A DNA stretch of 64,000 bases from Vandiemenella viatica (lineage: Eukaryota; Arthropoda; Insecta; Orthoptera; Morabidae): positions 57,293,478 through 57,357,477 of the forward strand of contig CM061918.1 in NCBI GenBank assembly GCA_031002005.1. The letters are read 5' to 3'. The position numbers and the translations under genes were made by a program. The notes under the pieces were generated by a model, which saw only the letters and a program-made list of their open reading frames with translations, was not told where the DNA came from and ran no database searches. This document shows positions 35,088 through 46,641 of this stretch, piece after piece. Position 1 is the first letter of the stretch. The number at the start of each line of letters is the position of its first letter.

Positions 35088-35341
35088 TGCACCGGGTGTG
35101 GTGGGTGAGTGATTAACGCTATGGCCTCACATTCGGGAAGACGTCGCTTCGATTCCCCGTCCCGGCATCCATGGGTTTCCATGGTTTCCCCAAATCACTC
35201 CAGGGAAATGCCAACATGGTTTCTTCAAAAGGGCTATGGCCGAATTCCTTTCCGTTCCTTGTCCTTAGTCCATTCCACCACTAATGACCTCGACGTCGAC
35301 GAGGCGTTAAGCCATAAGTAAAAAAAAAAAAATAAGTAAAA
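35088..35341 (+). mobile_element. SINE-A
   Basis: GTGTGGTGGGTGAGTGATTA, box B CTTCGATTCCCCGTCC, full body and GACGTCGACGAGGCGTTAAG tail with poly-A. Short TSD GAAAATCC (35,080-35,087 and 35,342-35,349). Confidence 0.92.
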
Positions 35342-35349
35342 GAAAATCC

Positions 35350-36010
35350 GGCCACCCGTCTTTAATCATAGAAGAGTCAATTGTGCATATTAAAAATACG
35401 TGATATATATTACCTCATAGTAGAATGCCTCTTTCGTGACGATGAAATTTCACAAACACCACTTTTGAACTTTAAGTACGGACCTGACTAATAGGATAGG
35501 ATGAGACCGGTTTAATAGTTGATGTTCTGAGGAAAAACCAGACAAATACAGTAATAAGCAGTACTAAACGGCGTGACAGACAAACAAAACGGCTTTACGA
35601 GTTGGCCAACCCGGCAAACTCATCTCTTGCTTGAGCAAGAGGAAGATTTGTTTTGATTACGAAAGCAGTTAAGGTGATAGTTTTTGCAGCTTCACGGCTT
35701 CAGGATTGGTATTGTGTCAACTGCAAGAAACAACACCGGAGAATAGTAAAAGTAAAATGACCACAAACACTTTCTACGTCTTGGCCATTGGCTCTATATT
35801 TCATTTCAGGGTTTGTTTTTTTTTTTTTTTAAATAAAAGAAACACTGCTGGCTTCATATTAAGTATTGTTTTTACCACCCGTTAAATAGCCTCTATTCCG
35901 AAATATTTCATAGTTGTTGATTACCCCCCAGGGGCACACTTCAGTATCGTCCACAAAGCTCTTAAGTAAACAATGTTAGCAGGATGATTTTTTGGTATGT
36001 TTATAAACTA
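35350..36010. other. Intergenic, T run near 35.82 kb
   Basis: No supported gene or repeat family. Confidence 0.45.
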
Positions 36011-36206
36011 TCACCCGCCAGTGTGGCAGCGCATTAAAACGCCTCCACAATTGATGGGGGAGGTACAACAGTACCTGGCTCGAGTCCTGGACCCCGCCTA
36101 CCGGCCATCCTGATTGAGATTTTACGCGGTTTTCCACAGTCACCTATGCGAATGCTATGACGATCCCCAAACACCACCTCATGAAATACACATTTCACAA
36201 ACAAAA
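36011..36206 (+). mobile_element. SINE-C, tRNA-related
   Basis: Starts CACCCGCCAGTGTGGC, box-B-like GGCTCGAGTCCTGG, then CGGCCATCCTGATTGAG and a tail CACATTTCACAAACAAAAC. A second copy lies at 46.27 kb, there split by another element. Confidence 0.8.
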
Positions 36207-36209
36207 CTA

Positions 36210-37500
36210 CACATATCATACGGAACAAAGTTATACGTTTCGCAGACAGATTTCAGCACTTAGCTCTCCCCATTAAAATAAGTTCCTTCCGCAAGCGAGA
36301 GGATCACCAATCCACCACTGAAGCAGGCGGCGTGACTACGTTTCACAACAGTCACGCTACTCATGTCTGATAAAAGATATTAAGTACCAAAATTTTCGAT
36401 GATTACTATAGGGACTTTCATTAGTATGTGTGTAAGCTAGCATGGTACTACATTTCTCTACAACCCTTTCGCTGTTTTGACGTAAGAGAATCATTCGACT
36501 TTTCTTTGGGTAAATATGTAAGCTTTCGAGATGATAAGTATCCTTTACGGCAAAAAATGGCATAAGATATAACTATGAATAAGTTTAGTTGAAATCAGTT
36601 CCCTTTCTTCCACGAGATGCATCGGGAAAGAGACAGATAAAAATTATGAACCATCCAAAATTATGTAACTACATGGGATGAAAATTATGCTATAAATTAA
36701 CTGATAACATAAGATATTATCACGTAAAACTTCATTGAAATGCATTTGTTAGGCAGACGAATATTCCAAATTATACTGTTTCTGTCTCGCTATCATCAAT
36801 ACTCTATATTGCAATAACTGAAAAAATCTTATGACAGAGACGACCTTTTTATAACTGTTATATCGATCAATTCACTTTGTGAACTTCTCAGCCAAACCAG
36901 TATATATATTTAAAACAGAGAAAATTACAGACAAGATTGCACAAGATAAAGCTTAAATTTTATGGAAAGCTTATGAGAATGTGTGAAAATAGTTAGTCAT
37001 AAAGTATTTTCAATTAAAGGTGAGAACAATATGAGTTTATGAGACGAGAAAAAATATAAAAAGTTGGGATCCATCCAGAGTATTTAGATCAGAGTATTTC
37101 AAATTACAGTTGATAAATTCAAGGGGATCTAGAAACAATGTACAGAAGGCCAAGACCACCTGATCTGAAAAAAGAAGGAGGAACATCAGTAAGAGAATAA
37201 AAAAAATTCTGGGAACAGAAGAAAAGGCGAAACAGTAAACCAGTTGCTTCCCGTGGTGCAAAGAAACTAAAATCGAAAGAAGAAGAAGAAAGAGCCTCTA
37301 CAAAGTCGAATGAACAGCTCCACAACAGGATTTGTTTCTGTGACAGGCTTTCTGCGTATGATATAAACTACTTAATACCAGTAAAGGGGCTGAGTTTGTC
37401 TGTTCCTTGTACAGACATCACGCAAAACTATTGGATGGCGTTTAGACAGTTTGAAAACTCGGAAGCGACTCAATGTGACCGGAGAACGGAGCAAACAAAA
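36210..37500. other. Intergenic, no supported feature
   Basis: AT-rich unique sequence; purine-rich stretch at 37.14-37.30 kb gives chance minus-strand hydrophobic frames. Confidence 0.45.
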
Positions 37501-37504
37501 TAAT

Positions 37505-37615
37505 TAGATCCTACTGGAACAGATAGGCGTCACAGATCACACTGCATTTCAAATGAGCACTCCTTGAGATACGCGTCAAAGATCACACTACAACACATAT
37601 AAACATTACATCGTT
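37505..37615. repeat. Two diverged units of the 7-8 kb satellite
   Basis: ACTGGAACAGATAGGCGTCA, GATCACACTGCATTTCAAAT, then GATACGCGTCAAAGATCACA matches the array monomer 30 kb away in the same orientation. Confidence 0.8.
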
Positions 37616-37619
37616 TGAA

Positions 37620-38388
37620 TTTGTTACTTGACTGCGTTACTTTTGTTATTTATATCTTCGGTTTTCTAAAACATAGTACGTTAGAACACAGGGAAAACTT
37701 AAATCAAAGCAACTACATCAAAGATCAACACAGCAATAAACGTTATGTATTGGTGGAATTTAATTTACGATGAAGGTTACAAAGATACTTCATTACTAAC
37801 GTTTATACACACCAATGTCGACGGGGGAGAAGCAGCGGGATAATGCTAGTGTTACGTAGATTGATTTGATTTCTTTAACAGTCTTGTTATATAGATAGAT
37901 TCTAACGCGGAGTAAAAGCTGCCATGTAAACAGAGTATGTGGTGAGTAAGGAAAAGTTTAATACGTGAAAGGAACTAGTCAGACCGGTACCGGAGACCTT
38001 CGCAACACGCACAAGCGAAGCAGTTCTTAACTGCGTGCCGATAAACAGGAATTACTACAAAATTTAAATTATTAATTCATAAATACTGCCGCAGTTACCC
38101 GCAAACTACCGTCGTAAACTCTACTAATCATGTAGTGATAACATTAAATGAAATGGTCGTGGTATATAACTGCATACTCTTTACGCCGTATTTTAAACAC
38201 ACGCTGAAACATCGAAAAAAATTTAAGCGCATGATTACAGTCACTTCAATAGTATGCTGGGAGATGTTAAACAGTACTGTAATTTCACACATACTTCCAA
38301 ATAACATTATATCTTTCTGCTACTGTGCATAGTTTTGAAACAAGTAATACAGTGCAGTAATAGTTTTACATCACGTTTCCTTTCTTAC
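37620..38388. other. Intergenic, no supported feature
   Basis: A further satellite-like trace (TACATCAAAGATCAACAC) is near 37,710; otherwise nothing recognised. Confidence 0.4.
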
Positions 38389-38396
38389 CTCAAAGT

Positions 38397-38485
38397 CGGG
38401 GGCGGATCCAGGGGGGGGGGGGCTAGAGGGCTCAAGACCCCCCCCCCCCAACGTATCGAGGTCCGCCCCTGACATTGTAGTTTTG

Positions 38486-38516
<31 letters not shown>

Positions 38517-38704
38517 AGCTCTATGGATTTGAGGCCCGAGGAGGCTATAAATACTACCTTTTTCCCGACTCAAGCCCCCCCCCCCCCAAAACCAAAATCC
38601 ACTGAACGCAAGCCCTCTGAACCAAATTCACTCAAGCCAAGCCCCCCCCCCCAACCAAAGTCCGCTCAAGCCCCCCCCAAAACAAAATCCTGGATCCGCC
38701 CCTG
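38397..38704. mobile_element. hAT element, CAGGGGCGGATCC family
   Basis: Left end CGGGGGCGGATCC and right end GGATCCGCCCCTG, inverted with one mismatch, sit inside a perfect 8-bp TSD CTCAAAGT (38,389-38,396 and 38,705-38,712). The interior has long G, C and T homopolymers (T run about 38,490-38,516) and a second GTCCGCCCCTG end-like string at 38,462, suggesting internal rearrangement. Non-coding. Confidence 0.93.
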
Positions 38705-38712
38705 CTCAAAGT

Positions 38713-39239
38713 CTCTTTCATTCCTGCTTAGATTTCATATACGAGGAGTAAATTGGGTTCTGAAGCAAAACTCCGTCAGTTACGTTTTAATGTTCTCAGA
38801 GTTTTGCAGATACTAATTTGTTTCTTGTGGTAGTAAATTCGATACCGAAGCTCCAGAGGATGTCATCCCTCTCTATACAATTGATATTCTCTTGTAATCT
38901 TACCGCGTGTCATGATTTTACGTCAATGTTGAGACTGAAGTGTTCAGCTTATTCTACTGTTATAAGATAGTAGCGACTGTGCTAGCGTTTTATCTTGATT
39001 GCTAAAGATATATTTGGAAAAACCCTCAAACTTGTCGCACAAATAACGCCCAAAGCACATAAATTGCTTCAACGAATGTTAAGAATTTCCGCAGAACAAA
39101 CTAAAACATGCAAAGATGTAAAACACGAGAACTTTCTTGTTTGTGCATCCGCTGTTCTGGCTATTTTGAGTGAAAAGGTTGCAAAGCTAAGCTTCTATAA
39201 AAACTGTTGAATGTGTAAGTCCCAGTTTAGTATGTTACG
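38713..39239. other. Intergenic; 71-codon frame at 38,995-39,210 not recognised
   Basis: The plus frame has no identifiable domain; treated as chance. Confidence 0.4.
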
Positions 39240-39670
39240 TACGTATTTATTTAATTAATTTCTTGCAGTCATCAGTCTCTCCACTGTTTGATGCTATCCT
39301 CCATACCTTCCTTTTAAACTCAACATACCACTTACAACCCACGCCCTTAGTTACATGCTTAATATATCCTAATTTCTGCTTTCCTCTGCACTTCTTAACT
39401 TCGACTGTTCCCTCCACTCACCAATCCTGCACGTCTCAAATTATGACCTACCATCCCGTTTCTTCTTTCTGTAACACTCTTCCACAAACTTCTTTCCTTA
39501 CAGATCATTTCTAAAACTCATTCATTTCGTACTTTATCTGTCCACTTAATTATCAGTATCCTTCTATAGTATCACATTTCAAATGCTTCAATTTTCCTTC
39601 TTTCTGGCATTCCTAAAGTCCATACTGCGCGCCATAAAGTGCTGTGCTCAACAAGTGTGCGTATTTATCT
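39240..39670 (-). mobile_element. RTE-like LINE 3' fragment
   Basis: Inverted 3' UTR and C-terminal domain, matching 1-229 and 54.28-54.69 kb: CTTCCACAAACTTCTTTCC, TTCATTTCGTACTTTATCTG, TGCTTCAATTTTCCTTC. Frames are open only in short pieces. Confidence 0.85.
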
Positions 39671-39879
39671 AGGAATGACGAGCATTTATTATTACTTTTT
39701 TTTACTGATTGGTTTCACCTCATATTATACGTCCTGTGACACGTTTACAAGAAGTACTTATTTATTTGCGTTGAAAAAAAAATTGTTTAATATCTAATTT
39801 ATTGAAAATTTAGGTATTGTTAACCGAAAAGAAAAACACATCATATTTAAAATATCCGTCTCAGTGGGATATTATTTAT

Positions 39880-40650
39880 GCAGACGACCAAGAACTGATC
39901 CTTGAGGGCGACCATCATTAAATAACCGGTATCACATATTCTGCGACTATTTGTAATACGAAACGTGTAAAACTAGTTTTCTTATAACTTGTTGCACGCG
40001 TTGGTTCTAGTTTTAATTGGTCATCTATGTGTACTATGAGGCAATTTTGTGTAATTTCTTTCACTACTTCCTTTCTCTTCAGATATCATATTATAAAATT
40101 GTGTCTTTGCGCTATACCACTTGTTTATTTTCTTCAGACTGTCATTTGAGGTGTCCTTTAGATTTTTTAATGATCCTCGACATCCGCAAATAGCGCGATA
40201 TTTTCACTTCCATCTATTTTGATGGATAATCATTTGTAGGTATTAGGAATAGCTAAATTTTTAAGAATGTGGAATTTTCACTATTATCAGAATTGGAGAT
40301 TGGTTTTAAATACGGGAACAGTTTTTTCGCTTCGACGGGAGAAGATTTATGTAAATCAGGAAAAAAGAGGTCTGAGAATTGATCCCTGAGGTAAACCAAG
40401 TTAAACTAATTCGCAAAAGAGCAATATTTTCACTATCATTAGAGTGAGCGATCGTTTAGTTACACTGCAAACAGCAGAGAACCTAGAACTGATCCGTGAG
40501 TGACACCACTATTAACTAATCCGCAAGACGTTATAACGTCCACTGTATTCACACCCCAGATGGATAAACACGGCCTTCGGAATATCACTACCGCCAGTCT
40601 AAGTAGGTATGAATGTTGACGCGTTAGCGTGTACTCACCATGAAGCATAC
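39880..40650 (-). pseudogene. Stacked non-LTR RT fragments with three PQGSVLG motifs
   Basis: On the minus strand the RT motif before the palm appears three times: GVTHGSVLGSLLF at about 40,475-40,515, PQGSILRPLF at about 40,365-40,395, and GRPQGSVLGRL at about 39,887-39,920. A YADD-like ALFADV lies near 40,175-40,200. The spacing is too short for three complete RT domains, so these are overlapping or tandemly inserted 5'-truncated copies, or a duplication within one copy. All frames are broken. CR1/Jockey/L2-type RTs share this motif, so the clade is open. Confidence 0.6.
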
Positions 40651-40892
40651 GGGCAGCCAGCGCATGTTGATTGATTGTCAGCAGCACATATCCTACCAGC
40701 TGTCCACTCACCGCTACACTGGCAGACACTGTGGGCCAGGCCAGGTGAGTTTCCCCCACCTGCCCTGTCGCCCCCACCCACTCGCCAATCCACATTCCTT
40801 CACCTCCGGGCAGCCCGGTTCGCTCCGTGGTGCAGCACGGGTGCAATTCAGCTAGAAGTGTCATCGCCCCAGTATCGTCTCCATACAGGACA

Positions 40893-41060
40893 GATCCTGA
40901 TGCGCCATTCTGACTTGGCATTCAGAAGCACACGGGTTCGACTCCCAGATTACTCATCAAGATTTCAGTTTTCGCAAAGTCACTGCCATCCAATCCCAGA
41001 TTGGTTGCTTCATCAGAATTCCAACGCCGATTACAGTCTCGTTAATTATCAACAATCCTC
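40893..41060 (+). mobile_element. SINE-C-like element
   Basis: CATTCTGACTTGGCATTC, box B CACGGGTTCGACTCCC, then ATCAAGATTTCAGTTTTCGC and AAAGTCACTGCC, parallel to SINE-C but diverged. Confidence 0.55.
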
Positions 41061-41214
41061 TCAATAACTTCACCGTATACGGCCATGTACAGGGCTCCAA
41101 GAACCAAAGTAGGTCAAACTTCATGCGACCTTAGCGATTGAACGAGATATCTGGCATTCCACCTGTCCCACAGCGCGAACTGAGTGTCATGTTGACAAGG
41201 TGTGTGAGGGTCAA

Positions 41215-41350
41215 AATATGACGCGCCATATCTTCTTTCTGTTAGATTCTTCCACAAAATTCTTTCCTCACCCATCAATTCCAAAACATGTTCATTTCAT
41301 ACTTTATCTGTCTACTTAATGTTTAGCGTCCTTGTATAGCACAATCATTT
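41215..41350 (-). mobile_element. RTE-like LINE fragment
   Basis: CAAAATATGACGCGCC, ATTCTTCCACAAAATTC, TTCATTTCATACTTTATCTG: inverted C-terminal coding block, short and diverged. Confidence 0.8.
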
Positions 41351-41689
41351 GAAATAGGGTAGTATCACCTAGGTAAATGTACAGTTTTGTGTCCTGTCCA
41401 CAGAATCTCAGCGATAATGGTGAAATATAACTAAGAACTCTTCGTGGATACATCACATAACAGCAAACAAAGATGACTGTAACTAAATTACAATCTGGAA
41501 GGTCCACTTTCCTCAGAAACATTTGACGTAATTCTCCCTAAGTTATCAACAATTATACAGCGAGAAAGTTTGCGTTCTAGTAACAAGGAAGTTGTCAATC
41601 CTTGATACCAACTCACCGGAGGAATTTTGATATTGTGGAGCTTTGTCCTTTCTCTATTATGAAAATTTGTTGGGAAATCACGGCTCGTC

Positions 41690-41850
41690 AACGAAGAGGT
41701 TACTAGATCCGATGAGAATCGAACAAGAAGGGAACGAAAATGAAGGGACCATCCCGGCATACATCTGGAATTATTTCTAGAAACCATAGAAAACCGGAAT
41801 ATGGATGTCTCTTGAATGACAAGCCCAAACCTTAATTGCTTGCACACTGT
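41690..41850 (-). mobile_element. SINE-A, degraded
   Basis: Inverted body: GAAGGGACCATCCCGGCAT, AATTATTTCTAGAAACCAT, then a decayed head ending AACCTTAATTGC. Confidence 0.65.
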
Positions 41851-41859
41851 TATTGTGAA

Positions 41860-42786
41860 GATGAATGTAAGTCTTGCGAGTGTCATGTAGGATTTGTGTT
41901 CAGTGTAGTATGTTGTGCATGCTACAGATATCGATGAAAGAAAACAGAAGGTGAGACCCGGTGCCAGCCTATTCAGTCCTGCTCTTCCGAAAAACTCCGA
42001 TGATCCATCAAGTTTTACGTTTCCATCCGATGGATGAATGTCTGGTAATAGTATCGTATGATTTCGCAGCATATGCGCAGAGATGGCAGGAATTCCAGAT
42101 GCTTAGTTATGGCCCAGCTATGAAGAGACATAATTTCTTACATCACCAAGGTCTCTTATCGAGTTCGAGTTAGATATTGTAATAGGACAGTTTGTTGCTA
42201 ATAAAATAAGAACAATCTCTTAAACACTAGAGGCAATTCCTGTCGATAAATTGTAATTTGGCAGTTTGGATGGTGAACAAGCGTCGGGACACATAGGCTG
42301 AGTCAAGTCAAGCGACAAAAAGCAAGGTAAATCCATATGACATTGTTGGCTGGAATATGCACTAAGGGTTCAACCACCTAGTAACAGAGTTTCAATTTGT
42401 TGCGCAATCCACTCCTGTTGGGTTAACCTAACCCGGTAATTCTACTGGTAAAGAGAATCCTAGTTGGTTAAGACACCTGATTCTGGTTCTGAAAATTCCC
42501 AGTTTGAATCCCAGCCTCAGTCTGAATGTTTATGGCATCTTAAACTGACCTTCTCCTCTGGCAAAGCTCTGCTTTGTCTAAGTGTAGTACGATCCGTGTT
42601 ACGAATTCCACGAAAATCGAGAGGTTTTGTATCTTTTCGATTGAGCATAGTGGAAACATTCAACCTAAATGGTTCTGCCAAATTTGTGTTTGCTATATGA
42701 TGACACACTTGCAAAGGAAGTTTATAGTACTAAAGGGCAAAACGTGATATAAAAGAGACTTTGCACATCCATCACGATTACTCATC
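41860..42786. other. Intergenic; possible tRNA-like trace at 42.45-42.53 kb
   Basis: CCTAGTTGGTTAAGACACC followed by CAGTTTGAATCCCAGCC looks like A and B boxes of an old tRNA-derived repeat. No other copy is seen, so it is left uncalled. Confidence 0.3.
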
Positions 42787-42797
42787 TGAAGTGGCTG

Positions 42798-43048
42798 AAA
42801 TGGAGAGTGATGGGTGAAATGTTAACGCTCTGGACTCGCATTCGGGAAGACGCGGGTTTGAATCCCCGTCCAGGCATCCAGATTTGGGTTTTCCATGGTT
42901 CTCCCAAATCACTCCAGGCGAATGCTGGGATGCTTCCTTCAAAAGGCCATGGCCGAGTTCCTTCTCGTTCTTTGTCCCCGGTCCCATCCCGCCTCTAATG
43001 ACCTCGACGTCGACGGGGCGTAAAGCCTCAAGAAAAAAAAATGTAAAG
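42798..43048 (+). mobile_element. SINE-A, full length
   Basis: Head TGATGGGTGAAATGTTAACG, box B GGGTTTGAATCCCCGTCC, body and GACGTCGACGGGGCGTAAAG tail. TSD TGAAGTGGCTG (42,787-42,797) and TGAAGTGACTG (43,049-43,059), 10 of 11. Confidence 0.94.
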
Positions 43049-43374
43049 TGAAGTGACTGTATGATTCGACAACACAAGGAAGATAGCATTCGCTACAGTG
43101 AAACATCTCCATCTGACAAGAACGATTCGCTATGGATCGGAGTTAGATTGTCAGAACTGAGTGCATAATGGATTTCCGAACTGCCGCGAGTGGTTGAGTA
43201 CACTCCCAGGGTTCGAAGAAAGATCTTTTTAATAATATTTTACACAGTATGTCAAGCCATAACGTTTAACATCTTGTGGACTAATCAAAATCGCTTTGAG
43301 TTCATATCAAACTGTGATTAGTGAAAAAGCAAAAGTTGTGTATAGTTGTGTATAGCGGAGAGGAATACCCTTCC

Positions 43375-43483
43375 AGCCATCCAATCAATCCAGGCGAAAG
43401 CCAGGATGATTTTTTCAAAAGGTCATGGACGAACCACCTCAACAAGGCGTAAAGCCAGAAGCAAAAAAAAAAAAAAAAAAAAA
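43375..43483 (+). mobile_element. SINE-A tail fragment with poly-A
   Basis: ATCAATCCAGGCGAAAGCC, CAAAAGGTCATGGACGAA, AAGGCGTAAAGCC and an A run; 5'-truncated and internally deleted. Confidence 0.8.
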
Positions 43484-45102
43484 GTATGTAATCGCCCTGA
43501 GGATATTCAAATTGTTTTCACTGAAAAGGCCATGTATGAATTGTTCATTCGTGATGTTGTTTCTATACAAAAAAATAATAATAATAATTGTTAACCTGGA
43601 AAATAAATTAGCAAGTGCTAATAAATATAATATTGAGTCATGTTTTAAGTCACAATAAATGTAATGGACCTGTTAATGATCTTTTATTTATAGTTCCTAT
43701 TTTAAAATTATCCAAAATTGTAATAAGTAACAAATTATTTAGTAATACAAAATAATAAATTCTATATATGATAAATTCTCAAATAGCGACAACATTGTAT
43801 TGCAATTGGAGCGTCAAAGTGATGGGCTGTTAAATAATTGTATAATAATTAATTTACTTTATGTCTGATGTTTATGGCTTTTTGTATTTTTGATTTTTTT
43901 TAGTCCTTCAGCGTTGATATTTGTATTTTCGCTTATTTACTGTGCTTATTTTCAGGGTGGTATTTATTTTCTTTGATGCTGTTGTGAATGGCGTAAAACT
44001 GCGAAGCAAGACATGCAATCCCCAATATCTCCCTCACATTAAGGGAAACAAGGAAACTAAGACCAATTTGTAAGGTATGGAAAAGAAGGTAGTTACTACT
44101 ATGCTTAACGGGAGTGAGGCACGTACAGTTGAAAAGAAAGAACAGCAGCAAATACAGGCAGACCTGAGATGAGATATTTAAGATCAGAAAAACGTTGTAT
44201 AAGACAAGACAGAATAAAGAACGAATGCATCCTCCAAAAGTTAAATACCTAAGCAGTCAGTCCTACAAGATAGTCTAATATATACATATAAAAAAAATGT
44301 GAACAGCACCATAGCATTATTTTCTTATTTTCGGAAGTAGTGAGAACTTGTAAACCACAATGGCAGATAAGGATCGGTCGATTTGAATGTGAATAGATAC
44401 AGGCGCAATACTTGAAGGGAGAAATGACTATCGAAGCAGGAAGAAGTAATAAGAACTGAAATATTGGCTCCTTTCTAGTCTTAAAGCGAAAGGTCGTTGT
44501 GGTAATATATATGTTTTATTCGTAATGTATACGTTACATAAATAAAATAATTGCACTTGTTCAAAAAGATATAAAGACAAGTATTTAATTGAACCTTGGT
44601 TCTTCAGTGTTATCCCTTGACTAACACCAGTGCAGTAGATACTGAAAAGTTGGGAGGAGCAATTACAATTTACTTTTCAAGTTAATTTTCATCTACAAAA
44701 CTGGTTACCCTGTTGTGGAGTATTACCTGTCTCACTGAGGTACAGTGGCCGAAATGAAAGGAACATTAAGGTGTCTTTTGCAGTTTCCTAAGTTTCTTGC
44801 TTTTGAATATAAACATTGTTTTTAATCTTCGTTTTACGCATTTCATAGAATTCTTCTGTCCGGAACGAAAGCGAAAGAGTAGAAAAGGGAAATTCTAATC
44901 AATCATATTTATTTTAATTACGTCGAGTTTTTATTTATTATTGCGTTTTGTGTTTTACATTATACATGTTACAAGTTTTTTTTCCTTTGATATAGTGTAT
45001 TCTTAGAAACTCACCTGATGAAAACCCCTGTAGCATAACGAATCCCAAAGAAAAATAATACAGGCTATAGGTTATTCCGAGAAGAGTTCGTTGACATGGG
45101 AA
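43484..45102. other. Intergenic, very AT-rich
   Basis: No supported gene or repeat family. Confidence 0.45.
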
Positions 45103-45970
45103 CAAGAGCGTACGAATAATAGAAGTAATGTACCGTCGTTGAGTATTCCATCTTGGAAACCAAGGTTTTCGTGGAGGGTACGTCTGAACTAGAGCGTACT
45201 GTCGGCCTCTTTATTGTTTAGATTCATTCCAGCTCCTCGTCCATTGGTGGTATGCATTGCTGACCATTGTTGCATGATAACCAGTTGTATTGCTGGGTGT
45301 TATTAAGCTTCGGCCCGAGTTACATGTTAGCCAAAAAGGCATGTAGTTCGGGCCGAAGCTTAATAACACCCAGCAATACAACTGATTATCATGCAACAAT
45401 GGTCAGCAATGCATACCACCAACGGAATTATGGACGAGGAGCTGGAATGAATCTAAACAATACAGAGGCCGACAGTACGCTCTAGTTCAGACTTACCCTC
45501 CACGAAAACCTTGGTTTTCAAGATGGAATACTCAACGACGGTACATTACTTCTATTATTCGTATGAGATTCCACCACGGCGCCTTCCGTAGTCATCTTTT
45601 CCGCATCAAGGCGGTAAACACACCTTACTGCACATGCAACGGACAAGCACTACAGGACCTTAATCACTTATTTTTCAACTGCTCTAATTTTCAGCAACAG
45701 CAATCAACATTCATCAAGTCTCTTGTGCGAGCGCAGCAGCCATTTCCAACTAGCATTGCAGTACTACTCGCTACATATAACAACAGAATCTATGTTATCA
45801 TCAAGGATTATATTAAAGACAGTGACCTACATATTTAATGTATCTATATATCTGCATATTTTTACATACTGTTAATATTCTTACCTTGTAACTTTACCAG
45901 GCTGACTGTACGGTCTATTCAAGACCTAAGGTCAAATAAATAATAATAATAAAAAAAAACCAAGAGCGTA
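45103..45970 (+). mobile_element. 5'-inverted (twin-primed) I-clade-like LINE with TSD
   Basis: Direct repeats CAAGAGCGTA at 45,103-45,112 and 45,961-45,970 enclose one insertion. It comprises an inverted arm (45,113 to about 45,331), the same segment in direct orientation (about 45,334-45,563), the rest of the 3' coding region to 45,838, and a 3' UTR ending in TAA repeats and poly-A. TAA-type tails and this C-terminal domain suggest the I group. The arms pair over about 220 bp with small indels. Confidence 0.9.
45413..45838 (+). pseudogene. C-terminal domain of I/R1-group LINE ORF2
   Basis: A continuous frame reads ELWTRSWNESKQYRGRQY, then PPRKPWFSRWNTQRRY, then ITSIIRMRFHHGAFRSH, then CTCNGQALQDLNHLFFNCS, and stops at 45,836-45,838. 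In I- and R1-group elements this region follows RNase H: a PW..RW patch, an R-RFGH-type helix and a C-C...DLNH-C zinc-knuckle-like patch. Those cysteines and the histidine are intact. The RNase H and RT domains are absent because the copy is 5'-truncated; a TGA sits just upstream in the same frame. The frame downstream is intact, consistent with a fairly young insertion. Confidence 0.8.
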
Positions 45971-46269
45971 ACAAAAAAAGACCGAGCGAGCGAGGTATAA
46001 CGTTAGTGTGCATATGAGTCGATGCTAGTCATGAAGTTAGTGCTAACAAAGGACCTTGTATCTTCGGATACCTGATGTAATGCAGCTTGAATAAATGACA
46101 AGGAATGTAACAGAAGTTTTTTAGTATTCCAATATAAAAAATAAAATAAGTTAAATTTTTTTGAGGTTCAACGTCTATATGAATTAAAGCGGGACTTGAA
46201 TACCTGGCGACCGAAATTATAAAGCTATGTAAAAGAAATACGAAGTCGGACAAAAATAAATAATACAAC

Positions 46270-46641
46270 ACCCGCCAATGTGGCTTAGTGCGCTGAGGCG
46301 ACGCATACTGGATCGGGAAGGTACAACGGGACCTGGTACGAGCCTTCGTGTACCGGCCGTCCTGATTGCGGTTACTAAGTGGTTTCTCTCAGTCATCTAG
46401 GCCAGGGTTTCTCTTCTCAAAGTGTGGTAAGCGAATCGCTAGGGGTGCGCCAGTTGATCGTCGGGAGTTGGCGACAAGTTTTGTGTTATGGTGGATTGGC
46501 TATCTCAAGCGTGTGGCACACGCAATGATAAATATCGCTTTAAAAAAAAAAAAAAAAAGGGGGGGGGAAATTCTGTAGCGGTATGTGGAGCTATAACTTT
46601 GAGTTCTAGGCGAACACTTGGATGCACATTTCGCAAACAAA
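46270..46641 (+). mobile_element. SINE-C split by a hAT insertion
   Basis: The 5' part (46,270-46,402) ends CAGTCATCTAGGC. After the insert the SINE resumes CGAACACTTGG at 46,612 and ends CACATTTCGCAAACAAA. The 36-kb copy reads straight through the same point (CAGTCACCTATGCGAATGC), giving an empty-site comparison. Confidence 0.82.
46403..46603. mobile_element. hAT-like element inside SINE-C
   Basis: Starts CAGGGTTTCTCTTCTCAAAG, then GTGTGGTAAGCG and CTAGGGGTGCGCC, the style of hAT elements with CAGGGGTTCTCAAA ends. The 8-bp flanks ATCTAGGC (46,395-46,402) and TTCTAGGC (46,604-46,611) agree at 7 of 8. An A run and G run lie near 46,541-46,567. The right terminus is decayed. Confidence 0.75.

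Noticed and set aside
40460..40921. 153-codon minus-strand frame, the longest but one in the window
   Set aside because: Only its last ~40 codons are RT-like. The rest runs through unrelated GC-richer sequence and a SINE-C-like edge, so it is not a real protein. A CAGGTGAGT donor-like string at 40,741-40,749 (+) had no matching exon.
41488..42072. 194-codon minus-strand frame, the longest in the window
   Set aside because: It overlaps a degraded inverted SINE-A (41.69-41.85 kb) and has no recognisable domain; SINEs often leave stop-poor frames.
45003..45045. CTGATGA...CGAATCC as a hammerhead next to the twin-primed LINE
   Set aside because: GAAA is missing (CGAATCC) and no stem II pairing is visible.
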